64,000 bases of DNA. Origin: Papio anubis (Eukaryota; Chordata; Mammalia; Primates; Cercopithecidae). Each line of letters starts with the position of its first letter. Within the stretch, counting starts at the first letter, position 1. This document shows positions 10,850-24,000 of this stretch, piece after piece. Location: assembly GCF_008728515.1 (NCBI RefSeq), contig NC_044977.1, forward strand, positions 3,433,501-3,497,500, in the 5' to 3' direction. Below the pieces are notes generated by a model. The model was not told the DNA's origin. It saw only the letters and a list, made by a program, of their open reading frames with translations, and made no database searches. A program made the position numbers and the translations under genes.

Positions 10850-11210
10850 ATCCATTGACTCCAAGTCTGGAGGAATGTACACTAATGCCTCAGCCATGAC
10901 AGCTTGTTTCCCTCCCCATACTCCTTAAATAGTCGTGTTTCACACAGCTCCAGATTTCATCCTGTTCTTTTCAACATGCTGTCTGTAGATATCTTCATCC
11001 GCGCTCAAGGCTTCGATTATTTTTCATAACATATGTAACTTGTACATTTCTCAACTGGATGCTCTACCAACAACCAAATTTTATTTCCATTGGTGATTCA
11101 ACTTCATGTAAATTCTAAGAAGCCTCACACCTTTTCTCACTCAACACTACACTCATCATCTTGTCTTCAACCTACTTCTTTGCTGTAGTCCCTACCTATG
11201 TTACATATTT
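10850..11210 (+). mobile_element. L2 fragment, sense
   Basis: actggatgctctaccaacaa followed by tgattcaacttcatgt and acactcatcatcttgtctt follows the L2 consensus region (ctggatgtcccaccgacacc ... ctcatcatctt). Diverged fossil LINE, no coding capacity. Confidence 0.5.
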
Positions 11211-11382
11211 TACATAAATATTAAAATATTTTTAGTATTTTACAATTCAGTAAAAAGTTAGCACCTGGGGTTAAAACTGAACTCTGACCTATAGGCTTAT
11301 CTTTTATAAATATTTTGCTAAGTGATTTTATATGTTTTTGTGTAAGGGTTGCATGCCATACTTAAACTTACAATATATAAGG

Positions 11383-11608
11383 TTATATGTATGTATATAT
11401 GTACATATACATATATACACACACACATACAAGTACATACATATACACAAACAATATAAGAGTGAACCGTCTTAAAACAGTCTTATATATAATAACAGCA
11501 GCAACTATATATACACACACATACATACATATACACACACACACAGTGTATGAGTGGACCATCTTAAAAGAGTCTTTCACGTATCTAACAACAGCAACAA
11601 CTATAAAA
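11383..11608. repeat. TA/CA-rich microsatellite with diverged tandem duplication
   Basis: Alternating TATG, TACA and CACA tracts. The block gtgaaccgtcttaaaacag at 11462 recurs as gtggaccatcttaaaagag at 11554, and aacagcagcaactat recurs as aacagcaacaactat, giving a diverged tandem unit of about 92-95 bp. Open frames on both strands here are low-complexity artefacts. Confidence 0.85.
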
Positions 11609-11714
11609 GGAAATAAGCGCCTATATCTTCCTTTACAATATAAATTATGTCTTTAAGGAAACTTTGCCTTTAAATATAGCAATTCATTAAATGTTTGGGT
11701 CTTTAAACATTAAT

Positions 11715-12010
11715 TATTTTTTAATTGACAAATTTAAATTAAGTACAACATGATGTTTTGAGATATGTATGTATACATTTTAGAATGGCTTAATACAGCT
11801 AACTAACATATGCATTACCTTATGCACCCATGATTTTTTGTAGTGAGAACACTTAAAACTGAGTGTCTTAAAGATGGTCAAGACTACAATACATTGTTAT
11901 TAAATATAGTCATCATGTTGTACAATGGGTATCTTGAACTTATTCCTCCTAACTGAAATTTTATGTCCTTTGGCCAGCATCTCCCCAAACCCCTACATCT
12001 ATTAAGTGAA
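11715..12010 (-). mobile_element. L1 (L1MA/L1PB-like) 3' end, antisense
   Basis: gtacaacatgatgttttgag, then tgcattaccttatgcaccca, tatagtcatcatgttgtaca and cttgaacttattcctcc matches the reverse complement of an L1MA/PB-type 3' UTR. Confidence 0.75.
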
Positions 12011-12420
12011 AAATGGTTGGAAGACAGCATATTTTACAGTGCCAAAGTATCACCCCAGAGGGTATTTGCTAACTTGGAAGTAAAAAATACACTTTGATAA
12101 TTGATAGATCAGACAGTCATATCTGTAATTCAGTAATCAAACTTACTATCACCAATAGCAGGCAACTAAGAGTGAGAAGACCATTCTATAATATAGTATA
12201 CAATATCAGCTATGAAGCCTTTCTGAAAGAAAAATTGTTGATTGTTCAATGAAGACTTAAGATCCAGCTTAAAGTTTCCAGAAAAAATGACGTACTTAGT
12301 TTTTAGATACACATGTGGAATAATTAAGGCATGAGATATCATATCTCTAACTCACACTCAAATGGTTGAATAAAAACTACCTTGGGTGAAAGAGATATGG
12401 AAAATATGACGTAACATTAC
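12011..12420. other. No recognisable feature
   Basis: Unremarkable AT-rich sequence between an L1 fragment and an Alu. Confidence 0.4.
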
Positions 12421-12738
12421 CAATCATTCAATCTTTTTTTTTTTGAGACAGAGTTTCACTCTTCTTGCCCAAGCTAGAGTGCAATGGCGTGACCTCAGCT
12501 CACTGCAACCTCCGCCTCCCGGTTCAAGCAATTCTCCTGCCTCAGTCTCCTGAGTAGCTGGGATTACAGGCATGCAGCACCATGCCCGGCTAATTTTGTA
12601 TTTTCAGTAGAGAGGGGGTTTCTTCATGTTGGTCACGCTGTTATTGAACTCCAGACCTCAGGTGATCCACCCGCCTTGGCTTCCCAAAGTGCTGGGATTA
12701 CATGCATGAGCCACCGCACTTGGCCCAATCACTCAGTC
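12421..12738 (-). mobile_element. AluS, antisense, nearly full length, with TSDs
   Basis: Reverse-complement Alu from the T-run (gagacagagtttcactctt) to gagccaccgcacttggcc at 12725. Imperfect target-site duplications flank it: caatcattcaatc at 12421-12433 and caatcactcagtc at 12726-12738 (11 of 13 match). Confidence 0.93.
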
Positions 12739-14369
12739 TTTTATGAAAAACATTTAAAAAGTTTAAAGGATGGTGGATGAAAATTTAATGAACTAAAGTC
12801 TTCTCTATAATATGCAGCAGACAATCATGCAATGGCATTTCTCTTTCACTAGCGGTGTTAAAATAGGTAATATTAGTTTTGTAGTACAAAGACTCATATT
12901 TGCAGTAGCATTCAATCCATAGTTATTTACATTGTTTATTATCCCATGGTAGCCAGTGTTATATTGGGGAAATGTAGAGGCCTAAGAGAAAAGCCTGTTG
13001 GTTTAAATTCAGAATTTTATTTATGCATTTTTAATTTTTAAATTGGGTTTGTAATCACAGCTCAAAACATTAGGGTTTTCAAGCTTCTTTCCTTCTGTCA
13101 CACTCAGTTATGTATAATAAAAACATAAAACATAAAAAGCTTCTTCCTTTTGCCCTACTTACTATAACTTGTCAAACTAGTTTCTTTATAGATTTGCATT
13201 ATCACAGGGCAGAGCTTTGGCATTAATTGACATTTTAAAGATGACCATTAATAAAAGATTAGGGAAAAGCAAATGAATATAAACTACTATCAATATGAGA
13301 ATTGTGTTCTACAAATTGGATCAATTCTCATTGATTCTTTCCTACTAATCAAGAGGAATGCATGGAAGGGATACTTTAAATGGAGTACTGAGAACATTTA
13401 ATTAGAAACCTAGGGAATGAATTATAAAATCAAATACAAAAAAACCCTATATTTGTGAAGCTTTAAATTTGAATCAAAGTTCTATAACATCAAATTTAAT
13501 TTAAATTCGAACTTCTGTTTTAATCATGTATAGCCCAAATAATTGTTGAATGTACTTTATTATCTGTCCCATTTTTTTGAACTGAGAATAAGGGGAGAAA
13601 TATAAATTATGTTATAGACAGTGAGAGGAAAAAAAATCAGTAGGTGCTTTTAGGTGGTGTCTCCTTAAAAATATTTAGTGAGTGATGCAAACAAAGAAAT
13701 ATATTTACAATAGCTGAAGAAATCTATGTACTGTAGAACATTAGATATAACATGTCTGAAGTTAAAAAATTACCACTAAATATTGAATAAATTATTTTTA
13801 AAGCAGCAATATGAGAACAGAAAACAATGTGTTACAACCATCTCCAATTTTGCTGGTATAAGAAAAATCAAAGTTGTTTCTTTATGTTTCTTTCAAAGAT
13901 AGAAGAACCATGATTACAATCATCCAAGTGGATAATACTTGCTAGATATTGTGTTTTGATAAAATAAACAAAACATTAACCTTGATGTAAAATCTGTTTT
14001 CAAATAAATTTTTTAGTGACTGGATAGTTCTTTCAAAATTTGAAAACTTTGTCTTCCAATAGTTTTGAGAAAAGAAAAAATGTTAGAGTAGTTTATTATT
14101 TGGATAAGCTCAAATAATCTTAATGGAGAGTAGGTAATTTTATCCTGTGGCCTGACATGTCAGGACGGTACTAAATAAAAATTAAAAAAAAAATTCATAC
14201 AATGATCTCAAAATACATGTTACTGCTTTTTTCTCATTTTCTGGTGTAGGTGGTTAGATAACTGAATGAATCAAATGTGAAGTAAAGAAAGTAAAACCTG
14301 CACTGATTATGATCACAAGTAATGTTCATATAATGCTTTAGTCTATTTAATAGAACACATCATTTTAAA
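12739..14369. other. No recognisable feature
   Basis: AT-rich sequence, no gene or nameable repeat. Confidence 0.4.
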
Positions 14370-14585
14370 TGCATGTATGTGTTCTCATGTAATGCTGACA
14401 ATTCGATCATGATCCTAGCCATCATCGTCATGATTCTCATCAGTATTTCCGTTTTCAAGATACTGAAACCGAATCTCAGAGTTCTTTTGCTTCTGTCATG
14501 CAACTAGTAAATAGTGGATCTGAAATTTGATTTCAGATGATTTCCGACTCCAAAGCACTCCACTTTTCACTACACACCATGACCT
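14370..14585 (-). mobile_element. MIR-family SINE, antisense
   Basis: gatactgaaaccgaatctca, tgcaactagtaaatagtgga and ctccaaagcactccactttt follow the reverse complement of MIR (gaggaaactgaggc ... agtggcagagc ... actccaaagcc). Confidence 0.65.
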
Positions 14586-14984
14586 CCATTTACTCATCAA
14601 TCTAACTGTGGGAACTAGATGGCATTTCAATAGCATACAAACAATGGGACACCAGGTTAGTGATTCTTTTCTAGTCACTGAACAATAAGATTGGATAATT
14701 TCACAAGTCCATTTCTGAGGTCCAGTGAGCATATCACGAGAACTTCTTCATGTGCCCTTTTACAGGCAGAATAAAATAAAGTATTTAATAAGGTAGTCAG
14801 TTGTGTTGAAGCAAGAAATACACAATAAAAGATTAAAATGGGGTTCCAAAGCATAAGGCTTTGCCCACAATGTTTCAAAGTATATTGATTTTGGGGATCA
14901 AACTACTGACTGAAATCAAGATACATGGAGTTTTTTTTTGACAAGTATTTCTTTAACAACATAGGCACATCTTTTGGTGTAAGT
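14586..14984. other. No recognisable feature
   Basis: The minus-strand open frames here have no recognisable homology. Confidence 0.4.
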
Positions 14985-15105
14985 TTAAGGGTGACTAAGA
15001 CAGGTTCATGTCTTATTCATCTTCCTACGCCTAGCCCTAACACAGTGCTTAAGAACAGAGTAGACAATCAATACATTTTTTGTTGAATGACTAGATGAAA
15101 CACTG
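14985..15105 (+). mobile_element. L2 3' end, sense
   Basis: caggttcatgtcttattcat, acacagtgcttaagaacag, then gacaatcaatacattttttg and ttgaatga matches the L2 3' terminus. Confidence 0.7.
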
Positions 15106-15887
15106 GGCCATAGTTTTGTTGGAGTCAAGGGTTTAAGATGGAAGTAACTTTTCTCAATGAATGAACATGAATTAATTCCTTATTTGGGATGTTGTCATAT
15201 ACTTATCTACCTAAAATATTATAATCACCATAAATCAAACTCAGAACTAGAGTATGGTAAATTACTATTTCTGATAGAATAACATATTCCTTCCTCTCTC
15301 TCCCCTGTAAATGTAATGTATACATTTGGAAATAGAATCTTATTTAACTTAATTCAGGCAAGGGTCTTACTGGTAAGAGTTTTTTTTTCTTGTTAAAGGG
15401 GATGATTAGCAAACTGGATATAAAATGCAATAAATTGTGGTAATACTAAAAACGGAAAAAAAATTATAGTATGAATAAACAAGGAAGGTTTTTAAATATT
15501 GCCAGGTAGGTGAATTATATTTAAGTTTTACAAATTCCCTCTGATTTTAGGAACTTCTAATATAGATATATAGATATAGTTATAAATATAAATATAGATA
15601 CATTCTGATTTGAATGAATGGACTGCATTTTTCTGAGAGGCTCCTCTTGAAACTAAAGTGATATGATAACAAGTTGGAATTAATATTTCATTTGCTTATA
15701 TTACATTCTGTTTTTGAATCTCCAGAAGTGTTACAATTCTGAAAAAAATGGTAGAGTAACTATACAAAAATTGTCAAATACAATTTGGTTTAAGCTAATT
15801 TGGGGTACATCTAGCTACACCAGACTGATGAAATTTGAGTAAATAAAAGGCACCTAGTACATATTGAGGCAAGAACATCAATAACAG

Positions 15888-15918
<31 letters not shown>

Positions 15919-17124
15919 TGCTTTATATATATGTATATATAAAACAATTCTATTAACATAAAATAGACTAGTGCAATATTAGGAAGGCAGATTCATTAAT
16001 GGATAAGCCTGTGACTCAGAAGAATATAAATGCCACAGAAGAAGCTATTAATTCATTTTAATTCAACTTAATTTGACTAAACAAGATAGAGTGCCTCCTG
16101 TATGGAAATCATTCTATTGATGGAGAAATGATCATAATTTACAAACCATTTGTTTCCAGACCTCTCCTAGTGGAAACACTGACAAAGTGGAGCTCTTAAA
16201 GTAATCGGGGAAATTATGCTTCAGTGTGACACAACATGTTTTTCTTGATGTCTGAATGTTTGGTTTAAGAAGGTCGTGGAGGTTATCATAGAAATAATGT
16301 GATGACTACCCCTTTATAGCATTAAAAACTGAGCCAATTGTCCGGTTGAGGTCTGCATTTATTCAAAATCCTCAAATCCAATCCTCAATAATATCTGATG
16401 TGACCCATACCTTGCTGGGTTGGAATTTAATCTGCAGAGATTTGCTGCCTTGAACTTTACTGTAAGAGTTAATTTCCGGTCCATTTTACTAATACTTCTG
16501 GCTCTCTCCGTCTGTTGACTTTTTTTGTCATTTTCTCCACCCACTTTGCCCTGGTATTCAAAGGCGTTTCTTTTATTGTGCTTAGCATCTGCTACTGTTC
16601 CACTCCCTTCCAGTCAAAGCAAAGTAACTGCAACACAGGCTAATTAAATGGTGCTTGAAGTTAGTTAACAGGTGGTGTCCCAGCTGCCCTTATAGTATGA
16701 ACAAATACATCCCACAGTTTCAGGCATAGAAATGGCATAAAAGCTATCCCTAAATTAATGGAGTACTCTTTTTATAGCATTAAAATGATGGACGGGGAAT
16801 CAGGAAGAAATAGAATCCCTTTTGTAGATGTAGCTACCTGGGTTTGAGGTACGGTGATCACATCTGAGATCTGAAGTAAAAACTGAAATCTCCTTATCCT
16901 TTACTCAGTGCTCTTTTCTCATCATAGTATATGTAAATTTATTGCCACTTCCCTTAAGTATGTTAATAATCCATGTTCATAATCACTGCTACTGCTTACT
17001 GTGTAGAATGATATTCAAGTAAGATTCACATGCTTTGTTAAAGTCAGACAAAATATCCAATTATTTACTTGACATTTTGGAATCACTACAGCTAAATATA
17101 TGTTATCATTTATTTAGATAATCA
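15106..17124. other. Mostly unannotated, with a (TA)n tract
   Basis: A (TA)n dinucleotide tract lies at about 15888-15915, with a second short TA/TG tract at 15924-15941. The remainder, including CG-containing sequence at about 16340-16560, has no family or gene that I can name. Confidence 0.55.
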
Positions 17125-17355
17125 ATATAGTGTAATGTTTAGGAGCCACTAGCTAACCCTGTGACTTTGGGCAAGTTACTTTATTTATTTATATATTATC
17201 TATTGATTGACCTCAGTTTCTTCATCTACAAAATGTAAAATAATGTTATCTATTTCACAGGAGTGTTGTAAGCATTAAATAAGCAATTATTTATAAAATC
17301 TTATGATAACCCTGTATACTCAGTAAGAAGTTAGTAAAAGTTTGCTATTATTATA
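17125..17355 (+). mobile_element. MIR SINE, sense
   Basis: ccctgtgactttgggcaagt, cctcagtttcttcatctaca, aatgtaaaataatg, gagtgttgtaagcattaaat and a 3' attattata trail the MIR consensus over nearly its full length. Confidence 0.85.
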
Positions 17356-20300
17356 ATTCAAATTACAAGTCAATTTAAATGGATCATTTACATTTCTTAA
17401 CAAGCAAAATCCTACATATTTGCCTCCTGTAATGAGAAAACACACACGCTGTCTCTATTTAATTTGCCAGTTGAGAATTTATATAAGAGAAAAAGTGAAT
17501 AACGTATCAGTTAAAATTCAAGAGAAAAGTGAATTTTGAAAATGTCATTTTTGTCTAACTGTGTTTCTTCACATCTTCACCTCATTGCATTTCCTCAGCA
17601 CTCATTTCCATGGAGCACCCCACTGAATCATTCAGGAAGTATTTCCACACAGACAGACAGCATGTCATCCTTATGGCAGACTACTTGAACTGCAGAACTT
17701 AGTTTGCCTAATTGCCTGGTTGCTTTGTGCTGATAAAGATGAATTCACTGAATTTTATTTCTTAAGAAAAATAAAACACACTTGATATTGAAATTACCCT
17801 GCAGATTTCTTCACTGTTTGGATGAAACACTTTTTTTCCTCACCCAGTGATATTTCAACATCTGCCCAACTTCTTTTACTGCCTCCTCTAGAGAGATAGA
17901 AACTATGCTTGATGCATTGGAGGGTGGTGGGGGACATCTGAAGCATCTGCAGTTTGGCCCCAGATCACGTGACAGCTGTGATGCCTCCCCACCTGCCCTC
18001 CCTCATGTGTCCTGTGTTTTGTGGCTGCCATCCATCTGTGACCATTAAGGGCACCTCTAAGGCTGCATTCACTCAACTGCTAAAGGGACAAATTTCCTCT
18101 GTAGTCTCTTCATTGTCTGCCTCTTCTAACCACAGTCACGGTTTTGCACTCTTCATTCTAATTGTGCTTTTGATTATTGGGGTCATTTTATTCCTTCTGG
18201 TTTCCTAAAGGTCACAGGGATTAGCTGTGTCCAATCGAGGCCCAGAGAGAGCAGTTGAGGCTTACCCCCCATTCATCCATTTCCATTGATTTCCTCTCAG
18301 TGTGACAGTGGCAATGGTGGTTGCTGGTTTTTTTTTTTTTTTCTTCTCTCTAACTCTCATTTGATTGCACATTGTACCCTCCCCCACTTCACCTTAGAGG
18401 GAGGCTGTTTGTAGCAATGGTTATGGCATAAGGGATTTCACTGCAGCAAATTCACACAGGTAGGGCACTGGTGACCAAATAAACATGCACTTGATTCTTC
18501 TTCCCTTTACTATTTCAGTTTACTTGGCTCACAGACTTTGGACATTTCTATTTTATAACATAAAGCTGAATTTTAAAATGACACTCCTGTTTCTCGCTAA
18601 TTCAGTCTAATTGATTACACACATATTACATATATATTATTTATTATAATCATACATACTACATACAATGTGTTTTTAATTTTGTTTTTCTCATGTATTA
18701 TTTGTTTTTACCCTGCGGATTCTCAGACTGGTATTTGTGTTTTTTCATGGGGATATCTGCCAGCCTTTATTCTCACAAGGAATTTTACAGTGAGATGATA
18801 TGTTTCACTTACAAATACTTTTCCCAAAAGAGACATTCTTATTGTAAATTAATGGAAATTTGTGAAACTTAAGAAAATAAAATAGCTATTTTTAAGAAAT
18901 GTGTTTATTTGTGTGCATGCAGAAGGAGTGAGGATTATGAACAACAAACACACAAAATAACCCCAAATACCTTAAAAGATGTTAGGCTATTTATGTATTT
19001 ATTCATATTCAAGTGATAGTGGGGACAGTTTATTATGTAAAAGTATTTTCTGGGCACCCATGTGTTTGGCCGATGAAGTCTATTCATTACTGGTGGTCAA
19101 CAGTATAAGACACAGTAGGAGGCAGTCCTCAGTAAATTTCCCTTCTTCTGGGAGTCAAGTGAGATGTGCCTGAAGTTGTTGAGATTATCAGAAGGAAGAA
19201 GATTTGAAGATATTGCACCAAGAATTTCTTCCTTCTGCACCCTCTGCTTTATAATTCATAATACGCTTAATCATATTCTATGTAGTATATGCTTATCTGT
19301 AGATTCAGTAGCCTCTGCACATGCTTAGAGTGGACACAGCCTAGGTGAGTAGCAAATATAAGACTTTTTGTTCTAATGATGCAGCGCCTGTGTGAATACA
19401 TTGATTAGCACACGTATGGGAAATGGATGAAAAGTTTACTATAGTAACGAATACTCTCGCCATTGGCCTCTGGTTTCCACTTTTTAAGAGAGGTCAGAAG
19501 TTTTAAAGCATTCCCATTTTCCTGCAAAATGGGAATGGAAACTGAAGTTTATAGATAGGGAATAAAAATCTGCTGAGTTCTATATATTGACAGAATTATG
19601 ATAACCGTGTATGAATATTTTAAGGAAATACTATAGAAATCATAAATAAATACTTGCAACTCTTGTTGATGGAGAAGATTCACAAAAACAAGTCTCTGTA
19701 ATCTGTAATCTGCAACATTTGGCATTTGAAAATGCCTTACATCTTCAACATAAACCTTAAAACTGTCATGTGGGAGTCAGAAATGGCCATAAGATTGACA
19801 GTATTTTTAACAAATGAATGGTGACAGTTGCACTAGTAGTACTTGGTATAAATAAATCAAACACCTAAGAATGTGTTCCTCTTCTCTTAGATTACCTGGG
19901 ATAAGACTAAACTATTTGTTAATGTTAATGTTAAACCTTTATTTTTGGAATGGCTATCTGAGTGCTTAAATATGATTCTAAAAATAATCCGACAGCCTAA
20001 CACCGGGTAACCAAATTTGCCAAAACATATAAATCTTCCATTGCTGGTAAAACTGCTTGCTTACCTATGATTCTGTAGCTTCTAGGTAAAACATTCTCTC
20101 TAATTATACATCATTATGGCAAAAACATATAGGTATAAAACATGATAGTGAATGAGACAACACAGAAAATAAAAAATATGCTAAAGTAGTTACCCAATGC
20201 AGGGAGTTGACTGGTCATTATAAACATGACAACAGCACATTTTATTTTGCAAGATAATAAAGATACTGTTGTCAAACTTTGCATCACTCACATGTGTATT

Positions 20301-20389
20301 TAATTGACTATGCCATTAAGCATTCTGCTATATATTCTACTTTCAAATATACTATATGCATAATGAAATTTATCCTAAATCTTACCGTA
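17356..20389. other. Mostly unannotated
   Basis: No gene supported. 17930-18320 is GC-richer, looks unique and contains an E-box pair (cacgtgacagctg). A perfect 12 bp stem with 5-base loop lies at 19509-19537. A T-run is at about 18330-18342. Confidence 0.45.
19509..19537. repeat. Perfect short inverted repeat (hairpin)
   Basis: cattcccatttt and aaaatgggaatg form a perfect 12 bp stem around the loop cctgc. No U-run terminator or precursor-length stem is present. Confidence 0.9.
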
Positions 20390-21035
20390 AAAACTTTTCA
20401 AATTTTAAGGTAATAGCAGGTTCATATGCATAATACAGGAGTATCTATTATACATTTTACTTCGTTTCCTCCAGTGGTAACATCTTGCAAAACTATACAA
20501 CAATATCACAAACAGGATATTAACACTGATAATAGTGAGATAAAGGGTCTTTCCACCGTTAAATGGGCCATTCATGCTTCCCTTTTATGACCCCACACAC
20601 TTTCCTCCCCCTCAACCCCTTCCTATACTCTGACAACTACTTATCTATTCTTCATATCCATATTTTTGAGAATGTTCTATAAATGAAATCATACAATATG
20701 TAACATCTTTGAAATGACTTTTTTCCCCACTCAGCTTAATTCTCTAAAGATTTTCCCAGGTTTTTGTGTGATTCAAGAGTTCATTCCTTTTTATTGCTAT
20801 GGCAATGTAGAGTTCCGTGATACGGATGTACTAGAGTTTATTTAGCCATTGACCTGTTGAGGAAATTCGCGTAGTTTCCAGTTTTGCCTATTACGAATAA
20901 AGCTGCTACAAATATGTACAGTTTTAGTATTAAATATACATTTTCATTTCTCTGAGATAAATGCCAAGGGCATTTGGTAATTGATATTTAGTATTTAAAA
21001 GAACTGCCAAAATTGTTTTCCAGAGTGCCTCACAA
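20390..21035 (-). mobile_element. Old L1 (L1M/L1ME-like), antisense fragment
   Basis: ccagtggtaacatcttgcaa, acaatatcacaaacaggata, ttcattcctttttattgcta, cctattacgaataaagctgc and gccaaaattgttttccagag match the reverse complement of L1M 3' ORF2 and 3' UTR sequence. Confidence 0.75.
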
Positions 21036-24000
21036 TCAGCCAATCAGATTTTAAAAGTCACACATATTTTCACGTGAAAGAAATGTCTCTGGGACATTAG
21101 GATTAGGTTAAAGTTAAACCTCTGAGAGCGTTTTCCTTTTCTTCCTCTTTTTCCCTTGCTTCCTTTCTCCCCTACTGTCTACTCCCTTCCGCTTTTTTCC
21201 CCTCTTTCCCCTTCTCTCCTTTCCTTCTTCCAAATCTTTCTTTTCTTCCTTCCTTTTTAAAAAATTCTTCTTTTCTTTTATTCATATGTGCATAGGAAAT
21301 TTTGATAGATGGAATGGAGTATGTGAACCTAATCTGAGATCAAGAGGAATGAAGAATACTAGAGCTTCATAGGTCATTTAGAAATACTGAAATTAGTTTT
21401 ACAGGCTTTTAAATATTTAATAATGTCATCTGATTCTCCTTATATTAAGAAGAAAAATATATAGTTGATATTACAAACAAAGAAAATGCAGAATCACCTT
21501 TATGATTCCCTTTTTCCATTAATGGCAGCAAACTAAAAGCCAAAAATAATAATCATTTAAGTATATGAGATCCACCATACGGAAATCTGTTATGTTGCCA
21601 CTGTGAATAGCAACGTATCTTCTTAGAGAAAAAAATAATATTTTGTAGGTTATCATGCAGTGCAGAATAAAGTGTGTTTTGGACTATATAATTGCAACTA
21701 AAGGATGTATGTTTTACTCTAATGTACAACTATAAAGACCTAGACAAAATTGCCTACATAAAATTGTTCTATAAAAAAGATTATTACTTTTGTACATCCT
21801 ATTTTTATATACCTTAAAATCTTTTATATCATTTGACAACAAATGGTCAAGTTTGTTTGGTTTGTCATCATGAAGCTATACCTACCAGTTGTTGATATCC
21901 TCTAAAAAATAAATTGATAAAATATATAGATAAATTTACATTTACAAGGAGAATAATAAAACCTCAGGTAATTTACTATAAACACTATAAAACTATAAAT
22001 ATCACAGTAATAGGTAGTCTTCAAAAATAGATAAAAATCATTTATAATCTCAAATTTGTAGATGTATAGAATCTGGAATCAATGAGAGATTAAAGAACAT
22101 TTCTGATGCCAGAAACACACCCACACACACACCCACACACACACACAACACTCATCCTATTTAAAAAATTTTATTATTTAATTTTTAAATGTGAAAACTG
22201 TGAAGAACATAGAATCACTTACCATACTAAAGGTGGTCATCTGAAATAAATATAATTACTATACTTGAAAATCTTGTCATAAGACTTTGTAACAAACCTT
22301 ATGTAAGCTAAAAAATTGATTATGAAGCTACCACTGTAAAAGATGATATAAGGAAAAAAAATGTTGCCCGACTGACCTGATCAATTTCTGTGAAAGAGAC
22401 TGAAAGACTATTGATGTGGGTCAGACAGTGGATTGTCCTGAATTTAAACCATAACCTTTTATTCAATAAACTCTGACAGCTGGGGAGATAAAGTTCAGGT
22501 CACACTGGCATTATTTCCTTCACAGCTTGATAAAATAAAAAACAGCACAGTAAAATAACATGAAATTAAATAAAATGATCATCTTTATAGTGTTCTTTGA
22601 GTGCAATAGATGGTGACTGAGATAAAGCTATGTGGATAATTCTGCTGTAGATGATGTGATTAGAGATTACTTAATTGGTAGAAATAATAGTTGGTGTGCT
22701 GGGCTCAACCTCTTAAACCTTTCAGAATACTTCAAGTGGGTAACTTCATATTAAAGATAAAGAAAGCAAAAAAAAGTCTACTTAAATCTACTTAAATTGC
22801 TTGAGAAATTTTCATAGGTTATTTCTATTTATAAAATAATGGACATTTATTTCAAATACCAATGAAAATGTCTGCTTTAAAAGCAATCCTAAATGTACAA
22901 AGGCAATTATGTCACAGAGCTTGGAACTGACCCACCCCCACTTCTGAGGTTCACCTGTCATCACTCACCGTTCAAAGGGGGACTATGAATGGATGTTTAG
23001 GGCATCAGAGTAATTTCTCTGGGAATAAAGATGTAGAAGAATATACCACCAAAAACTTTTAGGAAAAGAAATGGTCTGTAAAAATAGAGCCCATCAATTC
23101 TATCGGCTATATTGATTCTTTTGTCATTTTTGTGAACATAACTACAGAAACATATGTTTATTATACTTTTGTAGAGCTAAATATAGTGTGACAGATATAG
23201 GATCATAGAATATCTCTCTCTCTAATGTATATGTATATATATACACATGCATGTCTGTGCATGTATATATACATACATATGCATATATCCTGGACTTCTG
23301 TGAAGTATGCAGCTATCTTATCTGCAGTAAATAATATTTTAACATTTATTTTTCATTGTTACCATTTTTGCATTGCTATTTGGGACTGTGAAGAATTAAA
23401 TGTATGCTACTTTACAGAACTAAAATCAACATTAAAGACATAGAAATTTGAAGAGTGCTGAAAGAAAAAAGAACATAGGACAACATCGAAGAAAATGCTC
23501 AGTATCCAGTATCTAGAAAAATTAACATCAATCTTAGTTGAATCTGATTATTTAATAGGAGAAAAAGCAAGTGGCCAGTTTTCTTGAATGTAAGGAAAAT
23601 TTAGGTTATCTAAGCAGAAGGAAATGGTGAAAATATCTTTCTAATAGTTGCTTTAGTTATATATTGTCAGAGTGTAATGGATATTTCTAAAAGGTAGGAA
23701 GAAATATTGAAATTGGTTTTAGAAAGAAATGTAAATAAGTATTAATATATCCATGGAAAACAGTGTAAAAACATCTCTGATCAAAACTAGATAGTTGCAT
23801 AGTATAAATGTTCTGAATTTTCTTTTCAAATAGGAAGTAAAGGTAGTAACGGAAAATTTTGATTTAAATTCTAATTTTATACCACCTGTCCAGTAGCAAC
23901 CTAAAATGAATATAGTCAACGCAATTGGTTCAAGCATGGTTTAAAGGTTGATTTTACTCTATCTTGAATTTCCAGTTGTGCCTTCCTGAGAGATAGTTTG

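Noticed and set aside
17954..18208. 84-codon plus-strand open frame ending in a hydrophobic segment (ALFILIVLLIIGVILFLLVS), like a tail-anchored microprotein
   Set aside because: T-rich DNA yields hydrophobic residues by chance. There is no homology, no strong start context and no splice or promoter evidence. Only conservation or ribosome profiling could revive it.
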